A stretch of 64,000 nt of DNA from Chiridota heheva (GCA_020152595.1 JAIGNY010004481.1:62001-126000); one strand, 5' to 3'. Positions 44,979-57,535 are shown, numbered from the stretch's first letter. Notes: generated by a model not told the origin, from the sequence alone. Program-made: numbers and translations.

Positions 44979-45544
44979 CTAATCAACATCGCACTGGTGA
45001 TGGGGGTCCCAAACTGCTAATGCGTATTCAAGTACTGGCCCAACAAGAGCTATATATGCAGTGGTTTTGACGTCAGTGGGACAGTTTGAGAGGTTACGTC
45101 TTAATAAGCCAAGTAGAGAGTTTGCTTTGTTGGTGATGTTGTGTATATGTTTATCCCATCTGAGTTTATTATCAATTTCAACACCTAGGCACGGGTGGGA
45201 GTTGACATGTTTTAGCCGCTGGTTGCACAAGGTATAAACTGGTGATTTATAGCATTTTCTAGGAGATATTGAGTGGATGTAATATTTAGAGGGGTTGAAA
45301 TTCATTTCCATTTATTTTGCCATTGTTCAAGTTTATTTAAATCATCTTGGAGGATTTGTTGGCCAGAGGGTTTATCAGTTGTTCTATACACAAGACAATC
45401 ATTAGCAAACAGTCTAACCGTGCTGTTTATATTATCAGGGATGTCATTGACATATAAAAAGAAGAGTAAAGGACCTAAAACGGTACCTTGTGGTACACCA
45501 GATTGAATTTGTTTGGGATTTGAGATTTCGCCATCACAGGACAA
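44979..45544 (-). pseudogene. LINE reverse transcriptase relic
   Basis: It contains the RT motif SGVPQGTVLGPLLFFLYVND. It then has RLFANDCLVYR, where the catalytic ADD box reads AND, so one metal-binding Asp is lost. A frame break follows WQNKWK. The next frame reads NFNPSKYYIHSIS, then CLGVEIDNKLRWDKHI and ALVGPVLEYALAVWDPH, the usual thumb region. Beyond 44979, out of frame, RRAARFCMADYSYKSSVTAC and then WNALPSDIVHAPSLNCFEAK extend the relic to about 44530. Confidence 0.88.
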
Positions 45545-46490
45545 CAGGAATTTAGCCAGGTTTCAAAGCTAATAATGACATCTGGGTCTTTGTCTTTTAT
45601 AAGACTTTCAGTGGAGGCTTTCTTGTTTCAAACACTTTGAAAGTTGATAACAAGAAATTTTATAACCTTTTTTTTTCTACTTTTTTGGGATTAGTTTTCA
45701 ATTTGACATCGGGCTGGTAGTTGGACCCTGAGTCAAGGCCGGAAAAAAAACTTTGAAGTGCCTCATATGAGTTAGTACACTTGATGGAATTGTTAGTTGA
45801 GAAGAAAGAATTGGAGAAGTCCATGAAGTCACAAGTGTCACATATCCAGGTACAGCTAGAATGTATGAGGTCGCTATATTTTGAGTCATCAATGTTGTAG
45901 CACTTAGTGTGGATCCATTGATCACAATTGTCACACTGTACTGTTTTATCAGATCTCCTACACTGGAGTCCACACAGGCCACAATGAGCCAAACAGTTCA
46001 AACAAAACCAATCATCGGTTGATGATGCAAGGGTGTTGTAAGCTGCATTACTAATGCCTGCACACTTACTATGAACCCACGGGTCACAGTCATCGCAACA
46101 AATACCTTTCCGGTTATCTTTGACAGATTTGTTGCATTATTTGCAAGGAAATTTTAGGGAGGGTCCAGAATTGCTTTCAATATCACCAGAAACGGTAAGG
46201 AATAAGAGAAGTAATTTTCTCTTGTGTGATTTGAATTTTGACAATTTCCAACTTGATCTGTACGAATGTAATTGCCCATCCATACATAGATAAGTTGTGA
46301 GTGTGTGATTTGAATATTCACTCAGACCAAACAAGACAAGGTAGCCAGTTTGTGGGGCATTTGGAGGCAAATTTGAAGCCTGAGACAAGTGGGGTTGTAA
46401 TGAACGTAAGGAGTTCAGAGAGTCGGAGGCTTTAGAGTATGTTACCAAGAACAATACAGGGGGAAAAGGGTTGTGAGTTAGAATAAACAT
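45545..46490 (-). pseudogene. LINE N-terminal relic: 2A-like motif, tandem PHD fingers, endonuclease start
   Basis: Residues 1-100 end in LLLLFLTVSGDIESNSGP at 46161-46187. This fits the 2A-like pattern DxExNPGP except Ser for the first Pro, so ribosome skipping is probably lost. A PHD finger follows (CNKSV, CCDDCDPWVHSKC, WFCLNC), interrupted by an in-frame TAA at 46137 where the second metal-binding residue is expected nearby. A second finger has CGLCGLQC, VQCDNCDQWIHTKC and WICDTC. After a frameshift at a run of nine A residues (about 45670) the frame reads KFLVINFQSV and later DPDVIISFETWLNS. That is the start of the APE endonuclease with its Glu, after which the domain is cut off. Confidence 0.85.
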
Positions 46491-46495
46491 GATTG

Positions 46496-47270
46496 ACGAA
46501 TCTGATAAACAAATAAAATAGGCCTAGGCCTAACGTTACTACCTAATAATATAGGCACTTTACTTGACAACAGGAAAAACAACAGCTAAAGGCTGCAATG
46601 GATACTAATACTGTAATAGGAAGATAAGGAAATAAAAATGAATGAAATGATATCAGAAGGCAAACAATAAACTTACTCAGGACTTAAATTGGTCTTAACT
46701 TCCGATCACCAAAAAAGAAAAAAGAATTGCTGAAATGCTTGTGAATACAAATAGTGTGTAAGGCTAAATAACATTAGGTCCACTAATGCTACCCGAAAAT
46801 AACAAACACGGAAAATGCACTAAACTAAACAAGAATGAACAATTAAACAATAAAAAAAAAAAAAGCTCAAATAACTTTCAGACATAGTAAACAAAATTAT
46901 GTATATCCACCTGAGGGTAAAAAATCTACAGCTAAAGGTAAAATTACTGAGACATGGCTCTCAGGTGATCATCGTGACAATATCACTTTTGCTGATCTGC
47001 TGACACTGAATGATAACATTGCGCAGTAACATCCCAAGTTCTTTCACAATAAGCCTGTCAGAGTTAAGATGATTGACAGCTTTTCCAACCAATCACCATA
47101 TAAAATTGCCTAGCAACAAAAATGCATAACTTAAAGAAAATTTGATTCAAAACAATTTTGTCCAACTTTGCTAAAGTGGAAAAATTACATCAATGACGTA
47201 GCCTAACGTTTAACGTTAATATTAATATTTTGATTGACCCCAATGACTGCAAAAATTAATTTCATCCAAA
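46496..47270. other. No gene recognised
   Basis: Possibly includes the 5' untranslated part of the LINE, but there is no landmark. AT-rich. Confidence 0.35.
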
Positions 47271-47807
47271 GATGAAATAAATGTTAATTGCTAAGTACGC
47301 CTTGGCTACTGTTTAATTTATTTAACACAATCCGGGATATTCTAGGACAATGTTATTAATGCAACTGAATGGTACAAATAAATTTCAAAATGTAGGCTAG
47401 GCCTAGGCCTATTTCATGCCTAAGCCTAAAAATACTCGAGGATACCTTAGACGAAATTAATGTTAATTGCTAAGTACGCCTAGGCCACTGTTTTATTTAT
47501 TCAACACAATTCGGGATATTATAGGACAATATTATTAATGCAACTGAATGGTACAAATAAAGTTCAAGATGTAGGCTAGGCCTAGGCTTATTTCATGCCT
47601 AGGCCTAAAATACTCGAGCCTAGGATACCTTAGATGAAATTAATGTTATTTGCTAAGTGGGCCTAGGCTACTCTTTCATTTATTCAAAACAATCCGGGAT
47701 ATTCTAGGACAATATTAATGCAGCTGAATGGTACAAATAAATTTCCAGATGTAGGCCTAGGCCTATTTCATGCCCAAGCCTAAAAATACTCGAGGATACC
47801 TTACGTG
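47271..47807. repeat. 180-bp tandem repeat, three units
   Basis: Units start near 47271, 47452 and 47635. They share gttaattgctaagtacgcct, cgggatatt-taggacaat, aatgcaactgaatggtacaa, the palindromic aggctaggcctaggcctatt and aatactcgag-ggatacctta. Units are about 85-90 percent alike. Confidence 0.92.
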
Positions 47808-49380
47808 AATATGGTTCACATGCCTGAAGTATTTATTAGTCAGCTGCCGGAAATAAGGTGAGTCGCAAGAAATCATAACTTTAACTACAAATTTTAGACT
47901 TTATGTGGCAAATTCTGTTTTTTTTTTCATGAAAAGTTAAAGAATAGTACTTACCAGTGTAAACCTGTACATGGGGGAGGGAATTTGGGGATATTCCACG
48001 GTTAAATATGGGTTAAACCGTTGTGAAACGCGGCCTGTCTTTATCGTGTTCAACTTCATGTCACGTAAAACATGCATATGGAAAATATGCGCTAAACTGG
48101 TTTCAACTAGGTACCGGTCAGCCAGTCAAGTTAGCGCTATGTTTTGAAAGAACATAAATCACATACATTTAGATTAGGTTCTTCTCTACTTTTTTACTTC
48201 CAAGTCAATTTTTACTTCTTTTATTTATATTTGAGACTAAATAAATGTTAAGTTAAAAAAATTTCACGATAAAGCTTCAATGAATTTAAAATCATTTTTT
48301 TACTTATCTTTATTATTTTCTTGTATGTGAACTGAATTTATTTTTACTGTCAAGGTGACTGCGCGTGCGCGTGAAGAACAGATTTATTTTTTTCTATTTT
48401 TTTTGCATAAGTTTTTATATGAAACTATTACAAATGAAGACCATTTAGTTTGTTATTTTTTTCATAGATACTCTAAATATTTAATAAACTTTAAATTCAA
48501 TCACAACATTTTATAATTGAAACTCATATTTGTCTGTGTTCATTTTTTCTTTGTTCAGTAGAAGTTATTTGCAACGAACAAGGAGTTTAGAAAAGTAAGA
48601 AACCTCATTCTCAATCTAATAGATAATCAACGAAAAAGGAATTATTGCGAAATAATGCACATGGATTTGAAATTTTGTTGCTATCTATCATAAGTGATTG
48701 CAACATTTTTTGCCAAAACATTTCGAAAAGGTGGAAGGAGTTCAAACATCTAATATTCCTAAACCCCTTGCATTTTCTTAAGACTTTTTCGAAGATATGT
48801 CTTTAATTAATAATTTTCAAAACAAGTTTGCAACTTATTGGGGCGGGGCAGTGGCGTGCTGGGGGATTTACCACCTCTAGAAAATGCTGTAGTCCACCCC
48901 AAACCCCCCCCTTCCCACCTCCTTCTATGTAAAAGTAATGAACTAAAATATCAAATGAACCATAGAAAACAGATGTTGACATTTTGAAACCACCACAAAT
49001 CCACAATTTGGGCCAAACATTTTTCAATTTGGCCCCAAAATTTTAAATCTTGGATCAAACTTTTTCAATTTGGGACCGAAATTCTACAACATAATACAAC
49101 CAAAAACCCTCATTAAGGGATGGGGGATGGAACTTTTGATAATACCAGGCCATGCCCCCCGCTCCTTCCCTCTCCACTTTCCCCGCCCCAATAATTTTTC
49201 AAATAGACCTATAAGTCTTTACCTTTTTGCCCAATGGGCAATTGCCAACATTTGTCCTGGCAATTATGTGTGTAAAAAGGCCAGGGTCATCTCTCAGAGG
49301 AGGGGCGAGAGGAAGAAGAATGTCCTGCTTGGAAGTGGATACATTGCATGCTGATTAATTAACATTCAGGTTTTTGGAAA
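47808..49380. other. No gene recognised
   Basis: AT-rich sequence. At 48846 gcagtggcgtgctgggggat resembles the start of a dispersed repeat. 49000-49080 repeats caatttgg-cc-aaattt modules. Confidence 0.4.
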
Positions 49381-50583
49381 TCTCCTTGAATTTTTTAGGA
49401 ATTCTTTTTTTAATTTTTTTAATTTTTCTTCATTTTCGTAAAATTTGTTTCAATTTTAAAGAAAATCTTTTTGTCAATTTTCGGTAAATTTCCAGACTCA
49501 ACTTTTTGGAAAATTTTCTTGTTTTTTTTTCTTCTCTAACTTCTGGGGGAAATTCTCTTTCAATTTCAGGAACTTTTCTTCAATTCCTTCAGATTTCGGG
49601 AAAAGTTGCCAAAATTAATATCTAAAGAGGAAAAACATTCGTAAAGGGGAGTTCCCCAACTTCCCACCCCCCTTCCCAATCTCAGGCTGTATCGGGGCCC
49701 TAAATATGTCTTACTAGTGACTTAAGCGACTAGTCCCCAACCTCCCCCAAAAAAAAAAAAAAAAAAATGAAAATCTAGACACGCCCCTAAAATGGGAAAA
49801 GTAGCCCCAGACTTCGGTTCCTGATTGCCCTGAGTCAGTTAGAATTAACAAGAAGGGAGTGACCGTAAATCCATTTGTTAACTTACAAAGCCAAAGATGA
49901 ACCAATCATAGGAAATGGAAAATGGCCAAGTTTGTAGCCATGTAGTCATTGTCATAGGCATCGATCCCAAATTCACTATGTTCCCTAAAAATGATAAGTC
50001 TTATATAAAGCATATATGACTAGCTACACAACTGTCTGGGTTTATTGAAAAGAAATCGCCGCCAGTGGTCACTATGCTCAATGAGATGCATACAGGTTCT
50101 AGGGACCACAAAACCTGAGGCATCCGAAAGTTGTGGTCCGGCCCAGGATGGCCTGGCCCCGGAGAAGGGAGGAAGTAGGGGGAGGGGAGGGGGCTTGAAT
50201 CAGAGCCAAACGTTGAACGTTAGACCAAAGTAGAACCTCCCTGATCGGATTAAAGCCTTTTCAGTTTGGACTTTACACTTTGCACTTTCAGTCCGTAAAA
50301 TGATTCACTTGTAGATTAAAATTTGCATACATTTTGACAAAATATCTTCACCTTCAAATCATAAATTTGGTATGAACATGTTTGACTATTAAAACCTTCA
50401 ATTTTTGATCCAAAAACTTTGGACCAACCTCAATTTATGACCTGTTACCCTAACTGGATCAAAATTTTCAGCAATGGGACAGACTTGTATCCTTGTTTGT
50501 ATCATCTGATCACGCATGGAGCTATGCTTGTTATAGACATAATTCATTTTGTGACTCCACACTTTCGGTAGTCAAACCCCACC
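49381..50583. other. Low-complexity ttttcaatttt modules, then unassigned
   Basis: 49380-49620 consists of modules like those inside family F (tttcaattttaaagaaaat, ttcgggaaaa), perhaps a family F fragment. An A run sits at 49749-49768. No gene is recognised to 50583. Confidence 0.5.
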
Positions 50584-51673
50584 CAGGGGTGTAGGAAGCG
50601 GGGCAGAAAGCCAAGTACCAACCACCTCCTCAACAGTGGCGTAGCCAGCTTTGACAAATTAAAGTGAGGGGTCTGAGAGGTCGTAGGCCCCCTCACAAGA
50701 CAAAGTGTCCAAATTTAGCCCACTTCTGAGAACATATTGGTTTTTTTTTTTTTAATAAAATATATATAAAAAACATAAGATTATCTTATCTTTTTTTGAT
50801 TTCCTCCAAAAAGTGAGGAGGCACTCTAACTCCCCCCCCCCTTCCCTTTCCTCTTTCCCTCTTGGCTACACCACTTCCCCCAATAATGAAGGTCTAACGA
50901 ATTGATTTTGAAGAGTCAGATTCCATGGCTTTTTTCCCTTTTAAAAATATTTTCAGGAAATATCCTTCAATTTTTGTAAAATTTCCTTTATTTTCGATAA
51001 ACTTGTTTTTAATTTTTAAAAAGTTACTTTCGCATTTAAAAAAATTATGTCAATTTTCGTTAAATATCCTTCATTTTCGTGATATTTTCTTCAATTCTCG
51101 TGCAATTTTATAATTTTGTGAAAATTGCTACCATTTTCGTGCAATTTTCTTCATTTTCGTGAAATTTAATACAATTTTCGAGCATTTTCGTTATTTTGGG
51201 GCATTTTCCTTCAATTTTCGAAAAGTTTCTATCAATTCTCACGAAATTTCTCTCAATTTTTGTAAAATATCCTTTATTTTTGTGAAATTTGCTTAAATTC
51301 TTGTGCAGTTTTCTTCATTTTCAGAAAAAATTAAATTTTCCAATTTTCGTGCGTCCTTCATTTTCGTAAAAATTGCTTCAGTTTTCGTGTAATTTCTTTT
51401 CATTTTGGGAAAAATTTCTTCAGTTTTTGAAAAGTGTTTTATAATTTTCTGGGAATTTCCTTCAATTTTTGTACTGATATTTCATTCATTTTCTTCAATA
51501 TTGCGGAACATAATTTAACGACCCCCTCCCTTCCTTCCCCCTCCCACTTTTCCTACTTCTTCCCTTTTTAAAATAGTTTTTGGACCGTGACAAAAGACTC
51601 ATGACATATATGTAGGTTTGTTGGGGCAAATAATATAATCTGGCCCCAAATGTCATACAATCCTACGCCTCTG
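50584..51673. mobile_element. Non-autonomous hAT-like element, family F, long copy
   Basis: 1090 bp with inverted ends CAGRGGYGTAGGA. Target duplications accccacc (50576-50583) and accccgcc (51674-51681) match 7 of 8. The middle (50940-51490) is a degenerate tandem array of about 25-30 bp units such as ttttcgtgaaattttcttca. C-rich blocks lie inside each end. No transposase. Confidence 0.82.
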
Positions 51674-51681
51674 ACCCCGCC

Positions 51682-53420
51682 CATGATGCATTTCACTTTT
51701 CAAGCTTTCTTTCCATCGCTGAATAAATCCTTGACAGATCAGCGACGAGTTTGCAATATTTTGCTACCCCATTTCAGCCAAAGAATGGTTGAAACAAGGA
51801 GGTAGTGGTACTTCTTGGTTGAACCAGGAAGTTCCCTTTGTAAAAGCAGGGATAAAAGCAATACGTTTATATAATACTTTTCCTGATAACTCCCTAACAA
51901 AATTGTAATACCACTGCCAAACTTAACCTAAATCGGTTAAGTGAGGGAGACATTATTAAAAAGAACATAAAAAATAAAAATAAAAAAGATTGATAAATTT
52001 GTTTACAATTCAACATAACACGATATACTTTTATCCAAAGCAATAACATTATTCAAAAAATTTGGCAGGGGATAAAGAAGTTAAAGATCTTATACGTTTT
52101 TATCAATTTTGGGGATTTTTTTATTGTCAATTTTGGCACTTCTCCTTCAGTTTTAGTTAAAAAAAAAATCTTTTTGGAAAGTTTTTCTTCTTTTCGAGTA
52201 ATATTTTTAATTTTGCCATATGTTAGCAAAATTTCGATGGACCGTGAATCACATTTGGACAGAAGCAAGGAGGGGCGTGGGGGTGGGTTGGGTTGGATTG
52301 GGGCTGCAATAGGTAGACACATCCTCACCTTTTTTTCTTTTTCTTTTTATAAGAATACAATGACAACAAATTGGATGAAAGCAAATGTTTCCCTCCGTCA
52401 GACCCTCGTGAATATGGAGGTTCGTCTAATTTTTTTGAAGAATGGTGGGTCAGTTAAATTGATTGGTGCGTCAAAATGGCAAAATTCAAGCAAAAAGGAC
52501 CCGAGTTATCTTTCAACTGCCCATGGGGCAAGAATCTCTAATATTTGGCGGTTATAATCAAAAGAATTAAATATTGTTCTGTATTTTTATCAAGTGTTCA
52601 GCGTTGCTGCGTGCATTCCGGTCAACATCCTCTTCAGATTTAACGGTGCTTTTTTTTAAAGGAATTTTCCTCAATTTTGTTATTTTCAACTATTGTTATC
52701 AGGATCACAGTGTCAGAGGAATTCTCAAATAAGAGGTGACTGCCACGGTTTCAGTCAAGATTGATGAACTGGGGCTCTTTGTCCCCTTCTCTATGGAACG
52801 CCACTATTACCATGGTCAGTCTGGTAGCATGCCTATTAATGGGAACATAAATAAATACATGGAAGCCTCCATTTTGTGATATTTCACATGATCCTTCGCT
52901 ATCCTAACGTTAAATCCTAATGCAATGTTAAATTTTTCAAATTTGAAATACGTCTGGGAAAAATATGTTTGCTAGGGAAACATAAAACTCCCATTTGATA
53001 TGATTACCACGCCGTTTTCGAAATATTATGAAAAATAGACAATAGAGCTAGGCTTTTAGGCGCGAAACGGCCATTTTGAAAATTTAAATGTTTTTCAACA
53101 CGATAATTTTTAATAATTCAAATACATAAATTGTAAACTATGACATTTTATCGCAACATCTAAACAATATGGCTGCATGACTTCAATATTCTTGTGTATT
53201 TTTAATGTTCATATTGATAGGCATGTTTCTAGACTGATGGTAAAAAGGTTCTAAACTTTCAAAGCCTGTAAAGAGGATCCAGATGGATGACGGGAAGGGG
53301 GAAGGGGGAATCAAAACAATAGATTTGCATATTCATATCAACTGTTATGCATTGTATTGACAATGAAGATACATTTATTATGTTACCATGCCTATCAGTC
53401 ATACAGTTGAAAAATCAATA
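51682..53420. other. No gene recognised
   Basis: It contains further ttttggcacttctccttcag-like low-complexity modules (52080-52200) and a G-rich spot (52271-52300). The open stretch at 52174-52557 (+) has no recognisable domain and is not called. Confidence 0.4.
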
Positions 53421-55659
53421 GCAAATAAAAATTAAAGTTGCTCACCGAGATGAAAGCCTTTTGATGTTGTAAATTGCTATCAGCGTAAAGCGCACTCGGT
53501 ATAGAAATCAATAGTTAGCCTTATTTGAAAATAGGACTATACATAATAGAAGCATTACAATTATACAGGCAATATGGATTTATACCAAATTGATTATAAC
53601 CTCGTCTTGAATAAGAAAATGCTTTTTTGTAAGTACTTCCCTGAAGCAGGCTAGCTTGAGAATAAGATAGCATATGAAGATATGAGAGGATCCGTAATAA
53701 CGATGAATGGATCATTGGCACTTGATCAAGGAAATATAATCACTTTCTTTTGTTAGAAAGTATATGCCACGATAAATCAATAAATCATAATGCAAAAACA
53801 AAATTAGGTTTGCACATTGCATCGCAAGAAACTTTATCCCTAGATTTATACTACAGGCCTATGCACTTCCTCAAGCTATCAAGTACCCTGGTATGGATAA
53901 CAGGTCTACGGATGTAGCAATTTATTAAGTTGAAAAAGCAAAGCTGGCGGTCGTAAAGTGAGGGCGTGTTTTTTTTAGTCTCAAGAATATTGGAACATAC
54001 TTTTCGTATACCTTTGATATACGAATGTTCAAGAAAATTAAAATTGTTTCTTATAAATATACTTTCTTTCAACGACCATGAGTATCACACATTCGACCTG
54101 CATGTAATTTTAAAACTCCCTTTGCGTAGCAAAAAAACACGCAGGCCATGGGCCAAATGCACTACAAGCGCATCCCATCCACCCACAAATCTCCGAACCA
54201 ATATTTTTCTACAGCCTCAGGGTCCACTAAATACGTTTTCAACTGGTAACAGTAACTACAACATCAATGATGTAGTAGCTCAACATATTTTGGGGTTGTT
54301 GTTACAAGCCTAATTTTTGTTGGTGGGTTGTTAATTCGAGTAGGCTGAAGTTTTTAGGAAAGAAATACATGTTTTATGTTTATTTTGGGGGAAATTTAAG
54401 AGGGAACTTTAATATCGTTGTTATGCTAGAAATTAAATGATGTAGCAGCTCAATATATGTTTTGGGGCTGGGTATAAGACCCTTTTTGTTGGAGGGGAAT
54501 TACATTAGGTACGCTTAGGTTGTTAGAAAGGAATAATGGGTTGATTAGCAGTGGCGCAACAAAAGGTTGGGAATGCCAGGAAGAGTGCGTAAACCTTACA
54601 GGCTCCTATGCAAAATCGATTCGGGTCAACCCTTAACAATGACACTGCAATATCTTTGTTATGGGACCCAAAACGCCAGAGGGGTCGGAAGGAACTCGGG
54701 GAAGCGGAAAAAGCAGTATACCAAGTTCATGTGCGTTTTTTGTCAGTAATTGAGGGGCCTTTTTTTTCAATTGAAAAAGGGACATTCTTGTCAGTTGACA
54801 GTTTTTGCTTGTCACTTTTGACTTTCCCACACTTTCGGTAGGCAAATTCCGCCTATGAGTTTAAAGATTGTGGAGCCAGAACCAATGTTGACAATTACCC
54901 ATCAGACGAACAAGTAAAAAGCTTCTTTTTGAAAATTGCTGCTTAAAAAATTATTAGGGGCATACCTTCTCCCACCACGGCCCTCGGTGTCGGTGCCCCT
55001 GGTAAAATAATATGCTTTAATTATGTCAAATAAATACTAAATGTATGTGACAACCTCTATGTATTTTGTAATATTTGTGAGTGAGTGGATGTCTATTTGT
55101 TTTCAAGCTTCAAGAATGACCTAGAATAACTTCAAATAAGTTTCAAAAGAGCCCATCGAGGATCAAGACCGATCCACCTACAACTTCCTGCCCCCGTCCG
55201 CACAATTTCAAAAGGGCACCTTCTGCTCCCTTACTCTTGGACCAGGGAAATTCCCCCCCTGTACCGCAGTGGTTTGGGTTCCGACATCGCTACAGAGGCC
55301 AGAATCCCTACGATCCCCCATGACTCTATGCCCCACTGCGTATGGGAGCTTTAATACCGTTTGAATATGTGAAAACTGTTTTTCAAGTAAGCCTAAAATA
55401 GCTAAGCCTCAACATCAATGTGATGCAAATTTTATTAACGATGTTTGCTTTTAAGTGAAATATAAATCATGTTACAGACAAACCAACAGTAAAATACTTT
55501 TGTACAAAATCAAGATGGATCTTATATCCTTGCAACAAGACATGATTTGAACTATTGCTAAGGTATCAGCCATTCTGAGCAAATAATCAATTATTGCAAT
55601 TAATGAATCAAAATTAATCAATAATAGCATCTATGCCTAATACCATCCCACAAATACAC
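53421..55659. other. No gene recognised
   Basis: A 2.2 kb interval with diverged duplicates of gatgtag-agctcaatatat and ttttggggttg (54268-54300 and 54438-54470). cccacactttcggtag at 54826 recurs at 50559. No coding feature can be supported. Confidence 0.4.
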
Positions 55660-55778
55660 TTCAAAACAGTAGCGTAGCCAACATCTTCATATTGGGAGGG
55701 AGAGGGGGAGGGAAGAGATTGAATTGAACCGACACAATATTTAGTGGTGTAGACGAGGTGACACCAAAGGTGTCACTT

Positions 55779-56240
55779 CGGCGCAAAGCGCACGACTTGT
55801 CGGCGTGGGGTCGAGGGGCCCGCTTAAGGACCTCTGTTGGGGTCCAGAGGCGAAGCCCCGGCAGGGGTCCATGGAGCGAAGCCCCGAAACTCTCGCAAAA
55901 TTGACATTTCAAGGGCAAAAACGTATGTCACAACGCATAGTAAAGTGTATTATACAAGTAAAAATTAATGTCAAAGAGAGCTATAATACACCTATACAAA
56001 ACACAAATCAAAGCCCAAAGCGATCGACTTGTTAGCGTTGGGTCCAGGGCCTACTTGGTGGGGACCAGGGGGCGAAGCCCGCGGAAGATCTCGTTGACAT
56101 TTCAAGGGCAAAAACGTATGTCACAACCAACAACGCATAGTAAGAAGGTTTAGGCCTATTACACAAGCAAAAAATCATGTCAAAAAGAATTTTATATAAT
56201 CTGATAATACACCATATACAAAACACAAAATCATGAAAAC
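55779..56240. repeat. Repeat E, two tandem units of about 230 bp
   Basis: Both units carry gcg-acttgt-gcgt-ggtc, gaggcgaagccccggcaggg or its variant, tgacatttcaagggcaaaaa and cgtatgtcacaac, then acaagtaaaaa-aatgtcaaa and atacaaaacacaaa. The unit resembles the D and 44242 repeats in its gcgaagc-ggtccagggg core. Confidence 0.75.
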
Positions 56241-56389
56241 ACATAATGTGGAAAAATAATGTTTTATTGTTTACGTTTGTACAAGATAAGAATGACCATG
56301 GGTTCTAAAAGAAAAGCTTTCAATAATTTACTACAAACTTGTATATATGTTGCCAAAGTTTTAAAATGAGCCTGATCTGTACCACGTGC

Positions 56390-57535
56390 ACTCCAAAACC
56401 CACCTCCCCCTCTCACCCCCTTTCTCTCTACTCTCACCTCTTTCTCCCTTCTCTCACCCTTTCTCTCTCCTCTCACCCCATTTCTCTCCCCTCTTACCCC
56501 TTTGTCTCTTTCTCCTCTCACCCCATTTCTCTCTTCTCTCACCCCTTTCTCTTTCTCCTCTCACCCCGTTCTCTCTCCTCTCACCCCGTTGTCTCTCCCC
56601 TCTCACCCCTTTGTCTCTTTCTCCTCTCACCCCTTTCTCTCTCTTCTCACCTCTTTCTCTCTCTTCTCACCCCTTTCTCTTTCCTCTCACTTCCTTACTC
56701 TTTCCTCTCACTTCCTTACTCTCTCCTCTTACCCCTTCATCTCTCCTCTCATCCCCTTTCTCTCTCCTCTCATCCCCTCTTTTCTCTTCTTCCACCCCCT
56801 TTCTCTCTCCCCTTACCCCCTTTATCTCGCTTCTTACCATCTTTCTCTCTCCTCTCACCAACTTTTTTTCTCCTCACTACTTTTCTCTCCTCTCACCCCT
56901 TTTACGCTCTCCTCTCATCCCCTATCTTTCTCCTCTCATCCATTTCTCTCTCATCTCATCCTTTTTCTCTCTACTCTCACCCCTTTCTCTCTCCTCTCAT
57001 TCATTTCTCTCTCTTTTCACCCCTTTCTCTCTCCTTTCAACCCTTTTTCTCTTCTCTCACACCCTTTCTTTCGCCGCTCACCCCCTTTCTCTTCCCTCTC
57101 ACCTCCTTTCTCTCTCCTCTCACCCTTTCTCTCTCCTTTTGCCCCCGTTCTCTCTCCTCTCACCTCCTTTCTTTCTCCTCTCATTTCTTTTTCTCTCCTC
57201 TCATGCCATTTTCTCTCTCATTTCACCCCTTCTCTCTCCTCTTGCCCCTTTTTTCTCTCTCTCCTCTCACCCCTTTGTCTCCCCTCTCACCCCTTTGTCA
57301 CCCCTTTGTCTCCCCTCTCACCCCTTTGTCTCTTTCTCCTCTCACCCCTTCTCTCTCTCTTCTCACCCCTTTCTCTCTCCTCACACCGTTTCTCTCTCCT
57401 CTCACCCCCTTTCTCTCTCCTTCCACCCCCTTTTCCCCCTCCTCTCACCCCTCTTTTTCTTCCTTTCACCCCCTTTCTCTCTCCTTTCAATCCGTTTTTC
57501 TCTCCTCCCACCCCCTTTTCTCTCTCCTCTTTGTG
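56390..57535 (+). repeat. 1.15 kb pyrimidine-rich minisatellite
   Basis: Irregular 15-20 bp units of ctctcctctcacccctttct type. The plus strand is almost free of G, and A occurs nearly always as part of CAC. Hence no TAA, TAG or TGA can form, and all three forward frames stay open for 360-400 codons without being genes. Mirror-symmetric homopyrimidine runs could form triplex DNA. Confidence 0.96.

Larger units (their letters stand above)
44530..46495 (-). mobile_element. 2A/PHD-finger LINE (CR1-like), internally deleted
   Basis: The minus strand carries, in order, an N-terminal region ending in a 2A-like motif, two PHD-type zinc fingers, the first strand of an APE endonuclease, then directly the RT palm, thumb and C-terminal tail. 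Most of the endonuclease and the front of the RT are deleted. Stops and frameshifts are frequent. APE-type LINEs with N-terminal 2A-like sequences are known from sea urchins and other marine invertebrates, and PHD-like fingers from CR1-group first proteins. The 5' and 3' ends of the element are not clearly delimited. Confidence 0.85.

Noticed and set aside
52174-52557. 127-codon plus-strand open frame
   Set aside because: No domain, no splice context, low-complexity surroundings.
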